From positions 1 to 44,139 of IMG/VR virus record IMGVR_UViG_3300043410_002110: a DNA stretch of 44,139 nt; one strand, 5' to 3'. Each line of letters begins with the position of its first letter. The first letter of the stretch is position 1. The position numbers and the translations under genes are program-made. The notes under the pieces are model-generated. The model did not search any database. It saw nothing but the letters and a program-made list of their open reading frames with translations, and had not been told where the DNA came from. This document shows positions 6,522 to 13,738 of the stretch, one piece after another. The stretch comes from a virus.

Positions 6522-7982
6522 TTAATGGTCTTCTTTTAATGTTAAAAGGATAGCGTACATTGCGGTATCAAGTAAATCATCGGCTCCGTTATCAATACCG
6601 ATTCTAAAGTTTACAATCTGGTTTAATAAGTGGTTTTTAGGCTGGTCTTTAAGTACGACTATTTTATCATAAGCGTGCTCGCTAAATCGTACTTTACCAC
6701 TAAACACATAAGGACTAGCGGCAATCGCTCGCTCTGATTTGCCCATTTTAGCGGTAAATATCTCAGGTATTGCGTTGGCTGGTATGCCGTCATTAGCGCA
6801 TTGCTGTAACAAAATCGAACCCGACGCGCGGTCTTCTATCCAGATGCTTGAACCATGACGCGCTTTGCACTGTACGCCTAATTCGATAGAGCGGTCAATA
6901 ACGGACGGTAGCCAAGTGATTAAACTGCCGCCTTCAATTTGTACAGCATCCCAATCGAGAATGATTAAACGCGGTTCTGGGTACTGAATAAATGCGCAAT
7001 GAATAACGGCTGTGCTGTCATTTTTCTTACCAGTTTTGACCGCTGTATCTAACACCGTGATGATTTGTTGGCAGTTGGCAGGATAAGAAACAGGTAGCCC
7101 GTTTTCAAGTAAATCCGATTCATTAAAAAATAGACCGCCTGGAGGCATAGGGTTCTGTTGATATAATGCCTCCCAAAAGTACACGCCTACAGTTGCCCGT
7201 GTTTTTTCAAGTTTTTCAATGGGGTGTAATTCAGGGACTAATGCCTTGCCATCATCAGAGATTGCTTTAAAAACTAAATGCCTTGTTTGCGGGTCATTTT
7301 CTAAAACTTTGCCAGACAAGTCATCTATTGCCCATCGGGTCTCCATGATGATATGACCGCTATTTTTTGATAACCGACTTAAAAACGCTGTCAGATACCA
7401 ACTCCATATTCCAGCTTTTACCGTTTCGCTCAATGCTTCTTGGCTGTTTTTGATGGGATCGTCAATAATGCCTATATCAACTTTTCTACCAACCAAACCA
7501 CCGCCAACACCAATACCGCGATAAGTCCCTTTTTCGCCTATTTCATAAGCCGTGGAGTTTTGTTTGCTTGCTACGCCTTTTTTCTTTTGTCCTAACATTG
7601 AGCTAGGAAACAGCCGTTTATACTCATCACTGTTGATAATGCGTTGTACATCGCGCCCCATATCCTCTGCTAAATCTGAATTATAAGACACACCCGCTAT
7701 TGATAGATTGCTGTTTATGCCGTGGAGAAATGCAGGGAAGTATCGGCTAACAATTGTCGATTTCCCATTTTGAGGTGGAGCTCCAAAAACAATAATAGGA
7801 CGCTTACCGTTATTAACATCATCAATAAATTGCATCAATTCATTGCAAACAGTCCGCGAAAATTCAGAGACAATATAATCAGGATTGATATATTGAATAA
7901 ACGCGTGTAAATCAACACGCGCTTTACGTCTTGCTAATAACTCTCTAGCTGCCGCCGCTGGCGATATTTGCGAGTTCGTCAT
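6522..7982 (-). CDS. terL: Terminase large subunit (ATPase-nuclease)
   Basis: 486 aa. The packaging motor cuts concatemers and pumps DNA into the prohead. Walker A is GAPPQNGKST (67-76); Walker B with the catalytic acidic pair is VDIGIIDDP (168-176); the coupling motif is around METRWAIDD (213-221). The RNase H-like nuclease begins with the acidic strand ITVLDTAVK (D312), followed by an ILDWD strand, and ends with LLDTAMYAI. Length is normal for the family. It overlaps terS by 38 bases. Confidence 0.92.
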   Translation of the reverse strand: MTNSQISPAAAARELLARRKARVDLHAFIQYINPDYIVSEFSRTVCNELMQFIDDVNNGKRPIIVFGAPPQNGKSTIVSRYFPAFLHGINSNLSIAGVSYNSDLAEDMGRDVQRIINSDEYKRLFPSSMLGQKKKGVASKQNSTAYEIGEKGTYRGIGVGGGLVGRKVDIGIIDDPIKNSQEALSETVKAGIWSWYLTAFLSRLSKNSGHIIMETRWAIDDLSGKVLENDPQTRHLVFKAISDDGKALVPELHPIEKLEKTRATVGVYFWEALYQQNPMPPGGLFFNESDLLENGLPVSYPANCQQIITVLDTAVKTGKKNDSTAVIHCAFIQYPEPRLIILDWDAVQIEGGSLITWLPSVIDRSIELGVQCKARHGSSIWIEDRASGSILLQQCANDGIPANAIPEIFTAKMGKSERAIAASPYVFSGKVRFSEHAYDKIVVLKDQPKNHLLNQIVNFRIGIDNGADDLLDTAMYAILLTLKEDH

Positions 7983-8379
7983 CGGTTAGTTGTTCGATGG
8001 GTTTTGTGGTTTCGATGTGTCCGCTATGTTCAAGCTCAATGGTTTTCCGTATTGCTGCACTATCACCAATAATTTCAGTTGCAACTTTTATCGCTCCTGT
8101 TTTTTCGCTTGCCCTGGATTCAATAGTACCGTGAGCTATGTCTCTAAGGATAGTTAGCCGTTCAGTCAAAGGAAAAAGAGTCTTTAAAGCTATTAATTCT
8201 CTTAGCTCATCAATTCTTAGGGCTACCATAGGGTTTTGAAACAGCCGTGACGCTTCAACAGAACATGCTGCATCACTCATGTTTTCAGTGTTATAAGCAA
8301 ATTTATAGGCTTCTAAAGGTGGGTATCCTTTTACTGTTGCCAATGCAAAACTTTCTTGTTTTGCTGTAAGCGTTGCCAC
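7945..8379 (-). CDS. terS: Terminase small subunit (Terminase_2-like)
   Basis: 144 aa. It starts at a GTG (8379) with a strong GAGGGG Shine-Dalgarno and overlaps the previous stop by one base. The N-terminal TAKQESFALATVKG segment followed by AYKFAYNTENMSD fits the helix-turn-helix of Terminase_2 small subunits; a predicted oligomerisation helix follows (SRLFQNPMVALRIDELREL). It recognises packaging DNA and loads the large subunit. Confidence 0.85.
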   Translation of the reverse strand: MATLTAKQESFALATVKGYPPLEAYKFAYNTENMSDAACSVEASRLFQNPMVALRIDELRELIALKTLFPLTERLTILRDIAHGTIESRASEKTGAIKVATEIIGDSAAIRKTIELEHSGHIETTKPIEQLTDDELANIASGGS

Positions 8380-8534
8380 TATCTACCCCTCATAATCTCG
8401 TTAATCTTTGCCACATTTACGGCCCTAAACGTCCGTGCTTTCGTGGCGGTTTCTTTGCTGTGCACTTTCAACCATCGCCCATTATCAAACCAGTCACGGT
8501 GTATGCTGTAGTTTAGTAAGTTAATCGGGGGCAT
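8379..8534 (-). CDS. Hypothetical protein, 51 aa
   Basis: The ATG at 8534 overlaps the stop of the 42-aa membrane protein (TAATG), which fixes the start; an upstream in-frame start would run through that gene. The product is basic and soluble (DWFDNGRWLKVH, then a KETATKARTFR segment), possibly nucleic-acid binding. It precedes terS directly. Confidence 0.6.
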   Translation of the reverse strand: MPPINLLNYSIHRDWFDNGRWLKVHSKETATKARTFRAVNVAKINEIMRGR

Positions 8535-8662
8535 TATTTTTTTAATATAGGAATAATTAATATAAAAAAAAGACCAATAAAACATATTGCTAACATTATG
8601 ACCGAATTAATAAATAAATTACTAAGTAAATCAAATAAACTTAAAAAAAAATTTGGTTTCAT
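8534..8662 (-). CDS. 42-aa single-pass hydrophobic membrane protein
   Basis: The frame from the ATG at 8662 encodes MKPNFFLSLFDLLSN then an almost uninterrupted hydrophobic segment (about 17-39) ending in ILKK. The stop overlaps the next ATG as TAATG, the coupling style of its neighbours. A holin or other small membrane effector would fit; no family is recognised. Confidence 0.6.
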   Translation of the reverse strand: MKPNFFLSLFDLLSNLFINSVIMLAICFIGLFFILIIPILKK

Positions 8663-8666
8663 AATT

Positions 8667-8945
8667 TTAAACAAATTTATTTATGTTAAATTCTTTAGCT
8701 GATAATCTAAAGTTTAAAGTAACAGCATTATCACCGTGTCTTAACAGTTCGCCTGCGCTGCACCCATGAAAACAATTAAACCCATCAAAATAACCAAAAA
8801 AAATCACGTTGTGAATACTAAGAAAAAACTTGGCATCTTTATACCAATAACTATTAGTTTTTTTAAAACTTTCAGATTTTTTTATTAATTCTCCAAAATT
8901 TATAACTTCACGGCAATCTTGGTTGCTAATCGTTATCATCATCAC
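8667..8945 (-). CDS. Hypothetical protein, 92 aa
   Basis: A mixed alpha/beta protein with aromatic-rich strands (FFLSIHNVIFFGYFDGF) and a CFHGC pair near residue 60. It overlaps the 3' end of the 37-aa membrane protein by 20 bases. Three ATGs stand at the start (8945, 8942, 8939); the upstream TTAGGGCG is the likely ribosome site. Unknown function. Confidence 0.6.
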   Translation of the reverse strand: MMMITISNQDCREVINFGELIKKSESFKKTNSYWYKDAKFFLSIHNVIFFGYFDGFNCFHGCSAGELLRHGDNAVTLNFRLSAKEFNINKFV

Positions 8946-9039
8946 GCCCTAAAATATGCCCAATAGCATAGCCAATTGCCATTATGCCAAAAAATGCCAG
9001 TATTGGCAGTGCATAATCGTTCAACGCTTGCCAAAACAT
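8926..9039 (-). CDS. 37-aa single-pass membrane protein
   Basis: From the ATG at 9039: MFWQALNDYALP, a hydrophobic segment (about 12-29, with GIMAIGYAIG) and an acidic tail GRDDDND. The start overlaps the stop of the 66-aa gene (TGATG). Short N-terminus, one membrane span and a charged tail resemble small holin or antiholin-type proteins, but this is position and composition only. Confidence 0.6.
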   Translation of the reverse strand: MFWQALNDYALPILAFFGIMAIGYAIGHILGRDDDND

Positions 9040-9239
9040 CAACTATCACCATCACTGTCACTGTCCTTTTCATCGGACGGATAAGCGGTATTTTTTACCA
9101 GCCATAAATTGATCTTATCAAGCAACCTAAAAGCCGCCTCAACCTTTGCCGCTATACTTTTTAACGCAAAAATGCAAATACCTACAACGGCCGTGCCTGT
9201 CCACTGTAAAATTGATGCTGTATCAACCTCGATTTGCAT
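9039..9239 (-). CDS. 66-aa membrane protein, holin-like
   Basis: One membrane span (about 9-29, LQWTGTAVVGICIFALKSIA), then an amphipathic helix (VEAAFRLLDKINLWL) and an acidic, serine-rich tail ending in DSDSDGDS. First gene after a TATAAT promoter at 9272-9277; the ATTTTAGGGTAG leader supplies a weak Shine-Dalgarno. With the 37-aa and 42-aa proteins it forms a cluster of three tiny membrane proteins, a possible lysis module without an endolysin. Confidence 0.6.
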   Translation of the reverse strand: MQIEVDTASILQWTGTAVVGICIFALKSIAAKVEAAFRLLDKINLWLVKNTAYPSDEKDSDSDGDS

Positions 9240-9271
9240 TTAACTACCCTAAAATCAAAAGAATTTTACTG

Positions 9272-9277
9272 ATTATA
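9272..9277 (-). promoter_or_regulatory. -10 box of a minus promoter
   Basis: Consensus TATAAT in the 69-bp gap between the 9309-9524 and 9039-9239 genes. The -35 region is poor (a T-run follows ATGC). The start would give a leader of about 25 nt before ATG 9239. Confidence 0.45.
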
Positions 9278-9308
9278 CGACTATCGCAAAAAAAAGCATA
9301 AAAATGTT

Positions 9309-9524
9309 TTACTTATCAAGTAAATTACAGCGCCCGATGTCCTGCTCATCTAACAACGTTTTATTTAATTCGCGTAACGTCTTTAATTCAGCAAGCAAAT
9401 TTTTGTTTTCATAGTACAACACCCGTGCCACATCTTGCAATTGACGGACTTTATTAACATCGGCTGCCGTTGCGTAATAACTAAAACTTTCAATTAATTC
9501 CAGTGTTGTGTTTTGTTTGCTCAT
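9309..9524 (-). CDS. Hypothetical coiled-coil protein, 71 aa
   Basis: Residues 22-65 have heptad-like spacing of L and V (VNKVRQLQDVARVLYYEN, then LLAELKTLRELNKTLL), so a coiled coil is likely. The start overlaps the stop of the zinc-ribbon gene upstream (ATGA). No known family. Confidence 0.6.
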   Translation of the reverse strand: MSKQNTTLELIESFSYYATAADVNKVRQLQDVARVLYYENKNLLAELKTLRELNKTLLDEQDIGRCNLLDK

Positions 9525-9739
9525 AGCTCTATCACCTCTGATTTATGCCCACAATGCGGACAACACAATTGTTCTGTTTCTTGCCAGTCTCCAATAGACC
9601 ACCATCGCTGACACGCCCCACAATGAAAATGCGCTAATCGCTCATAACTTACACTGTGTGGCCTGTTTAATACTTTGCCGTTTCTGATATAAACTTTATA
9701 CGCAAAAACGCTAAGCCGTGATTTTAGCCATTTAAACAT
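9521..9739 (-). CDS. Small zinc-ribbon protein, 72 aa
   Basis: Two CxxC knuckles, CGAC (about 40-43) and CPHC (about 60-63, after a preceding CC), are spaced as in a zinc ribbon. The N-terminal 35 residues are basic (MFKWLKSRLSVFAYKVY). It probably binds nucleic acid or another protein. It overlaps the next upstream gene by 8 bases. Confidence 0.65.
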   Translation of the reverse strand: MFKWLKSRLSVFAYKVYIRNGKVLNRPHSVSYERLAHFHCGACQRWWSIGDWQETEQLCCPHCGHKSEVIEL

Positions 9740-9938
9740 TTTTCACCTCAAAATCCGCTATTGCATTATACAGTTCTAGCTGTGTCATACGACTACGCGC
9801 GGCAATCCAATCAAAAATCATTTGCTCGCTCGCTGTATCAACGTTTTCATAGTCGATTTTGTTGTGGTGGGCGTAAGCTAACATCTTTTGCTTTGACAGC
9901 GTAGGGCGCATCTCAGGTATTAGTATTTTAATCATCAC
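9732..9938 (-). CDS. Hypothetical protein, 68 aa
   Basis: An all-helical small protein (KQKMLAYAHHNKIDYENV, then QMIFDWIAARSRMTQ). No cysteines or membrane segment. ATGA overlap with the previous gene. Function unknown. Confidence 0.55.
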   Translation of the reverse strand: MMIKILIPEMRPTLSKQKMLAYAHHNKIDYENVDTASEQMIFDWIAARSRMTQLELYNAIADFEVKNV

Positions 9939-10219
9939 ATTACCAACTTAATTAAAAGATTTAAAAAGTTCTTAAGTTCTTCTTTTGTAGCCAAAAGACT
10001 TGGCAACGCGCCACAAGCTATGATGTCATTAGGAGAAGAGTTTAAACTCGGTGTACCAGTTTTAGGCAAATTAGTCTCTTCTAATTCTCGCACTAATATT
10101 TCGCCTAACACGCAATCAATTTCATAAATCACACCTTGCTTTAAAAAATCGCACTGTTTAGCTACCCCGATTATTAAAGCTCTATCATCGGGTAATATAA
10201 CAAATCTTACAAAAGACAT
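9935..10219 (-). CDS. Hypothetical protein, 94 aa
   Basis: I chose the ATG at 10219 because GAGGAG stands 6 bases before it; the longer frame from 10243 would include the Shine-Dalgarno. The first half is beta-rich (SFVRFVILPDDRALIIG, then YEIDCVLGEILVREL) like a small barrel, and the C-terminus is a helix (KEELKNFLNLLIKL). Unknown function. Confidence 0.6.
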   Translation of the reverse strand: MSFVRFVILPDDRALIIGVAKQCDFLKQGVIYEIDCVLGEILVRELEETNLPKTGTPSLNSSPNDIIACGALPSLLATKEELKNFLNLLIKLVM

Positions 10220-10246
10220 AATTTCTCCTCTGTCATTGCCCATTCT

Positions 10247-10522
10247 TTAGTTATTATCATCATCGCTCCAAACAAACATAACTAAATCAAAATCATGGTT
10301 TTTGATGCCGTTATTACCAAAAAAAACACCGTTATAATCCCATCTACCACTGAAATTAATTGTTTCTGCGTCTGTTCTTACTTCATCATTATTGCCAACC
10401 AATAAATCAAAAAAAGGATTTAAAACACCAATTTGATAACCATGTTTTTTAGTAAAATACCGCGCTCCTTCGCAAGGATATTGAAAAGGTTTTTTAACTA
10501 ATGTTGCCATTTTGATACTCAC
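10247..10522 (-). CDS. Hypothetical protein, about 90 aa
   Basis: Two starts are possible: a GTG at 10522 sharing GTGA with the stop of the 36-aa zinc protein, or an ATG at 10510. The product has an EGARYF segment, then paired beta-strand-like stretches (ETINFSGRWDYNGVFFG) and an acidic end (WSDDDNN). It contains no recognised motif. Confidence 0.55.
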   Translation of the reverse strand: MSIKMATLVKKPFQYPCEGARYFTKKHGYQIGVLNPFFDLLVGNNDEVRTDAETINFSGRWDYNGVFFGNNGIKNHDFDLVMFVWSDDDNN

Positions 10523-10629
10523 TTTTTAATTTTACGACAAACAAAACAAACGCATATTTTTGGATTTATAACATTGTTATAAGGTTTAAAAACACGCTTA
10601 CAGACATTGCATTTTAATAATGCGCTCAT
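10519..10629 (-). CDS. 36-aa zinc-knuckle microprotein
   Basis: From the ATG at 10629, overlapping the stop of the four-finger gene as TGATG, the frame reads MSALLKCNVCKRVF and later ICVCFVCRKIKK. CxxC near the start and CxCxxC near the end would bind one zinc. Overlaps on both sides support translation. Confidence 0.6.
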   Translation of the reverse strand: MSALLKCNVCKRVFKPYNNVINPKICVCFVCRKIKK

Positions 10630-11189
10630 CATCGTTCCTTATCTCTAACAAATCTCAATTTACCACCACAACTAAACCCGCAGGTCTGCTGCCATTTATT
10701 CACTGGTATAAAGTTATTGTGGCAAACAGGGCACGGTTTAGGTTGTTTAGGTTTAGTTCTGTACGCCGCTAAACACGCCACGCTACACAATCTACTGCTT
10801 TGCTTCCTCGGAGCAAACATCTTGCCGCATTGTTTGCACTGTTGAGTAGCCACTTTTCTTGAATCCGCTGAGCATTGATTGCTACAAAACTTAGCAATCG
10901 GTGATCGTGACACAAAATGCTTGCCGCATTGCTTGCACACTTTTTCATTTACTGAATGTTCACGCACATAGCCTGCACTTTTGCACTTCTGGCAGCAATA
11001 TTTTTGCTGGCCACGTTTTAACGCAACAACACCGCAAAATTCACACATTTTTACTTCTTTATCGTAATCGTCAAAAAAGTATGAGGTTTTAGGCGCTTTA
11101 ACTTTTACACGCTCAAACACAGTTGCATAATGACCGACTGTGCCAACATGAATTAATTTACCGCTGTGTGTGGTATGCGTTTGAATCAT
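10629..11189 (-). CDS. Zinc-finger array protein with four repeated fingers
   Basis: 186 aa. After a 45-residue N-terminal part come four similar units: CEFCGVVALKRGQQKYCCQKC, then CKQCGKHFVSRSPIAKFCSNQC, CKQCGKMFAPRKQSSRLCSVAC and CPVCHNNFIPVNKWQQTCGFSC written here by their ends. Each has CxxC, about 11-14 residues, then C(x)xxC, as in FCS/MYM-like fingers. The linkers are basic. Such fingers bind DNA, RNA or proteins. Tandem arrays are unusual for a 44-kb phage. It overlaps its neighbours on both sides. Confidence 0.7.
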   Translation of the reverse strand: MIQTHTTHSGKLIHVGTVGHYATVFERVKVKAPKTSYFFDDYDKEVKMCEFCGVVALKRGQQKYCCQKCKSAGYVREHSVNEKVCKQCGKHFVSRSPIAKFCSNQCSADSRKVATQQCKQCGKMFAPRKQSSRLCSVACLAAYRTKPKQPKPCPVCHNNFIPVNKWQQTCGFSCGGKLRFVRDKER

Positions 11190-11632
11190 ACATCACCGCC
11201 ATTACTTGCTTTATGCTGCTCCCACACTGCTAAGGCTTTAACAACATCAATTGCACCCTCTGAACTACGGGCCCCTTTTATACGCCCGTTTTTTACGTTG
11301 TATTCTGTTGTGTTATCTTGCCATTCACCATCACGTTTGATAATTATCCATTTGTCGGTAACATCAATAATCCGATAAATCAATGGGTTTAATTGATTTT
11401 GCAAACTGCATAAATCATAAAAAACAGGGCTACTAAGCTCTAAAACTTGTAATTCGGTTTTTTTTATCAAGCCTTTTTCGTGTTTTCGCGATATTGATGG
11501 GTTTAAATCGCTAATACGTTGTTTTAGCTTAGTTAATTGTTTTTCAAGTTCAGGTATTGTTTTTTCTATATGTTCCCTTTCTGCAATTAATGCGATTAAC
11601 TGCTCTTGTGCTTCTTTTAATTCTGCGTTCAT
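11186..11632 (-). CDS. Coiled-coil hypothetical protein, 148 aa
   Basis: Residues 3-45 are a strong coiled coil (LKEAQEQLIALIAEREHIEK, then PELEKQLTKLKQRI). The C-terminal half has short beta strands (DKWIIIKRDGEW) and a helix. ATGA overlaps on both ends. Function unknown; probably an early or middle accessory protein. Confidence 0.6.
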   Translation of the reverse strand: MNAELKEAQEQLIALIAEREHIEKTIPELEKQLTKLKQRISDLNPSISRKHEKGLIKKTELQVLELSSPVFYDLCSLQNQLNPLIYRIIDVTDKWIIIKRDGEWQDNTTEYNVKNGRIKGARSSEGAIDVVKALAVWEQHKASNGGDV

Positions 11633-12072
11633 ATATCACCTGGCAATTCCAGCCATTTTGTAAATCTAATTACATCACCATTTTCTTTAACAAATCCGCC
11701 ATTATTACTAAACCGCACATGAGTAGTATATTTAGCACTATCTAATAGCCCATTTTCAGTGGGTGCACAAAAATAACTTCCATCGCGCGGCGCGGTTTCC
11801 ATCGGTTCCCACGGTGCATAATCCCACCACTGCTGAGCTGTTAAAGGCATGTTAATCAATTGATTTAATGCCAGTTCAACAAATTGCGATTGTGTCATAC
11901 CTACTCGCTGCCGATGTTCAGTCATTGCTGCGTGCAGCTCAACAGGGATAACAACGTTTATTGCTTGCGTTGTCCGATTGTCATCTTTAGGCTTTACGGT
12001 ACGCGGCAGTTTATACCGCTCTGATACCCGCTTAACGTAAGCGCGTACTGTTGTTGTTTTTATGTCGGTCAT
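11629..12072 (-). CDS. Ribbon-helix-helix + DUF551-like fusion protein
   Basis: 147 aa. Residues about 35-75 look like an RHH domain: strand INVVIPVELH, helix AMTEHRQRVG, turn MTQSQ, helix FVELALNQLI. Residues 85-147 resemble DUF551: WEPMETAPRDGSYF at the start and FTKWLELP at the end, like the THW(M/L)P ending of the family. A DNA-binding head on a DUF551 tail is unusual; the same tail stands alone at 23113-23328. It starts as ATGA overlapping the 27-aa frame. Confidence 0.65.
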   Translation of the reverse strand: MTDIKTTTVRAYVKRVSERYKLPRTVKPKDDNRTTQAINVVIPVELHAAMTEHRQRVGMTQSQFVELALNQLINMPLTAQQWWDYAPWEPMETAPRDGSYFCAPTENGLLDSAKYTTHVRFSNNGGFVKENGDVIRFTKWLELPGDI

Positions 12073-12152
12073 TTAGGACGCTCTTCTAGTGTGGCTACCC
12101 ATTCATCAGCGAGTTGTTTTTCGTATTCAGTTGTTTCGTGTTCTGTTTTCAT
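12069..12152 (-). CDS. Possible 27-aa acidic peptide
   Basis: From the ATG at 12152, preceded by CAGGTAAAAAA, the frame encodes MKTEHETTEYEKQLADEWVA and ends in EERPK. The stop overlaps the next ATG as ATGA. It may be a genuine microprotein or a leader that couples translation. Confidence 0.45.
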   Translation of the reverse strand: MKTEHETTEYEKQLADEWVATLEERPK

Positions 12153-12210
12153 TTTTTTACCTGTTTTTATTATCAAAAAAAAACCAAACTTTTTTAAGCA
12201 ATACGTTTCG

Positions 12211-12237
12211 TTAAGCCAGCTTTTTACGCTGGCTTAA
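12211..12237. other. Perfect 10-bp inverted repeat
   Basis: TTAAGCCAGC (12211-12220) and GCTGGCTTAA (12228-12237) with a 7-nt T-rich spacer, in the 100-bp gap between the DUF2303 gene and the 27-aa frame. The minus-strand stem is not followed directly by a T-run (one appears about 20 nt later), so it may be a processing site, operator or weak terminator. Confidence 0.5.
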
Positions 12238-12252
12238 TCAATTTGTGACTGC

Positions 12253-13065
12253 TTACTGATACGACATTTTGCCGATGTGTATCGGTATATTTGTCTCATC
12301 AAAACTTTCGGCAATCGCGTTTTTAAACTCGATACTGATACGCTCGTTAATAGCGTCCAGTTGACCTATGCGAAACTTAAAACGCACCGCTTTTTCATCG
12401 CTGGTAACACGCAACGGACAATTGAAATACGCGGTTTCGATACCATCATAAGCTAATGTGGAAAACACAAACCCAATCGGCAACGGTTCGTTACCCGCTT
12501 TAATTTCAACACTTTCCAACAAGGAACGGCTCGAACTGCTTGCTTGTACCTCCTGCTCTTTAGTAGCGTTAAATCCAACTTTGACCTTGCGCAGCGACTT
12601 TACGACTTTTTCGACTGATTGCTCGCTATTATCATCAAAAATAAACGTGATGTTTTCGCGCCAATCTTCGACAAAATCAATAAATCCCTGTTGGTCAAGT
12701 TGTTGATTATTGAATTTCAACAACGCGGCATAAGCAGGTGTTTTTAACAATTCAATTTCAGCACGATGCTTGCCCCATTGTGGCGCGTCATGACTACCCA
12801 TATCGATAATTGCTAATGCTTTTATTCTTTCATTATCGATAAAAACGGCACTGCCTTCGTTACCATGTTTTGAGACATAATCCGCAAATTCAGACAGGAT
12901 TGTCGTTGAAAATGTACCTTTAAACAGGTTTGGATGATCGTAAAACCGCTCTAAATTTTCCAGCTTGTAACCATCAGGAATAATGGCAGCATCATTTGGC
13001 AATCGTTGAGTAGCCGCTAATGCTTGTTTTACAGTTTCGGCAATTTGTGATTGTTGTTCGCTCAT
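12253..13065 (-). CDS. DUF2303 family protein (YfdQ-like)
   Basis: 270 aa, normal for DUF2303. Features: PDGYKLENLERF near residue 30, a beta-strand with FIDNERIKALAIIDMG, HDAPQWGKHRAEIELLKTP, then LDQQGFIDFVEDWRENI, and a C-terminal beta-rich part. DUF2303 genes sit in phage early/recombination regions; biochemical role unknown. Overlaps the upstream gene by one base. Confidence 0.85.
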   Translation of the reverse strand: MSEQQSQIAETVKQALAATQRLPNDAAIIPDGYKLENLERFYDHPNLFKGTFSTTILSEFADYVSKHGNEGSAVFIDNERIKALAIIDMGSHDAPQWGKHRAEIELLKTPAYAALLKFNNQQLDQQGFIDFVEDWRENITFIFDDNSEQSVEKVVKSLRKVKVGFNATKEQEVQASSSSRSLLESVEIKAGNEPLPIGFVFSTLAYDGIETAYFNCPLRVTSDEKAVRFKFRIGQLDAINERISIEFKNAIAESFDETNIPIHIGKMSYQ

Positions 13066-13409
13066 TAATTTAAGCCTTTAAGTTTTGTTACGTTACCGTC
13101 CTTTGAAAACACATCATCCTGTTGCTCGGGGCTGATTGTAAGAACGCCTCTTTTGCCCACATACATATAGGTTGATGTGGTACTTTTTTCGCTACTATCG
13201 CCGTTGTTGGTGGGCTTAGCGTATTTCAGCGTATGCTGAATATTAACGCCTGTACTAGCAAGTTTTGCATCAAACACAAATTCGATTGTTACCTTGCCTT
13301 TTTTGCCACACTCAACTGCACCTAATGCGACTTGCGACATTGCCGCGAGAACTTTTGCTGAAAAAATACCAGCATCAAATTCTCCAATAACATCATCTAA
13401 ATTATCCAT
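13065..13409 (-). CDS. Hypothetical protein found with DUF2303, 114 aa
   Basis: I use the ATG at 13409, which has GGAAA 7 bases upstream; a TTG at 13421 would place the ribosome site in the coding sequence. It contains GKVTIEFVFDAKL and VNIQHTLKYAKPT, a beta-rich pattern of small proteins that commonly precede DUF2303 in phages. It follows a palindrome-rich promoter region. Confidence 0.7.
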   Translation of the reverse strand: MDNLDDVIGEFDAGIFSAKVLAAMSQVALGAVECGKKGKVTIEFVFDAKLASTGVNIQHTLKYAKPTNNGDSSEKSTTSTYMYVGKRGVLTISPEQQDDVFSKDGNVTKLKGLN

Positions 13410-13427
13410 AGCTATTTCCAATTTATT

Positions 13428-13480
13428 CAGTGCAACATTGCACTGGTGATAATCTTACACCTTGCAATATTTAATTGCAA
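13428..13480. promoter_or_regulatory. Palindromic operator region and promoter of the DUF2303 operon
   Basis: 13428-13445 is a perfect palindrome (CAGTGCAA, 2-nt centre, TTGCACTG). 13462-13468 and 13474-13480 form a second (TTGCAAT / ATTGCAA). A minus promoter, -35 TTGCAA (13480-13475), 17-bp spacer and -10 TAAGAT (13457-13452), lies between and across them. The repeated TTGCA core suggests a repressor site. Confidence 0.6.
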
Positions 13481-13519
13481 CAAAATATTTTAAATAACCA
13501 TTACCGCCATAAATCAGTT

Positions 13520-13738
13520 TTAAGCCTCGAAACGCTCACAACCCTTATCACTATCGCACCCAGTGAATAAAAACGCACCTGTTGGCATTCTCGTAGCTCC
13601 ATTTAGCTTTTCATGTATTACCGTTACCACTTGCTCAGTTGTTGCACCGCGTTTGATGTAATCCTCGACTAACTGACAACGCCCGTGATTGTCTTTGTCG
13701 GTTAAATGGTCTGGTTTGAAGTGTTTGCAAGTGTTCAT
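13520..13738 (-). CDS. Cysteine-containing hypothetical protein, 72 aa
   Basis: MNTCKHFKPDH at the start, GRCQLVEDYI, and a CDSDKGCERFEA end: four cysteines that could bind one metal. The pattern C-x-H-F ... C ... C ... C-E-R-F recurs in small phage proteins of unknown role. It starts at the edge of the iteron region. Confidence 0.65.
   Translation of the reverse strand: MNTCKHFKPDHLTDKDNHGRCQLVEDYIKRGATTEQVVTVIHEKLNGATRMPTGAFLFTGCDSDKGCERFEA

Noticed and set aside
12211-12237. Canonical terminator
   Set aside because: The stem is perfect but not followed directly by a T-run on either strand, so I list it only as an inverted repeat.
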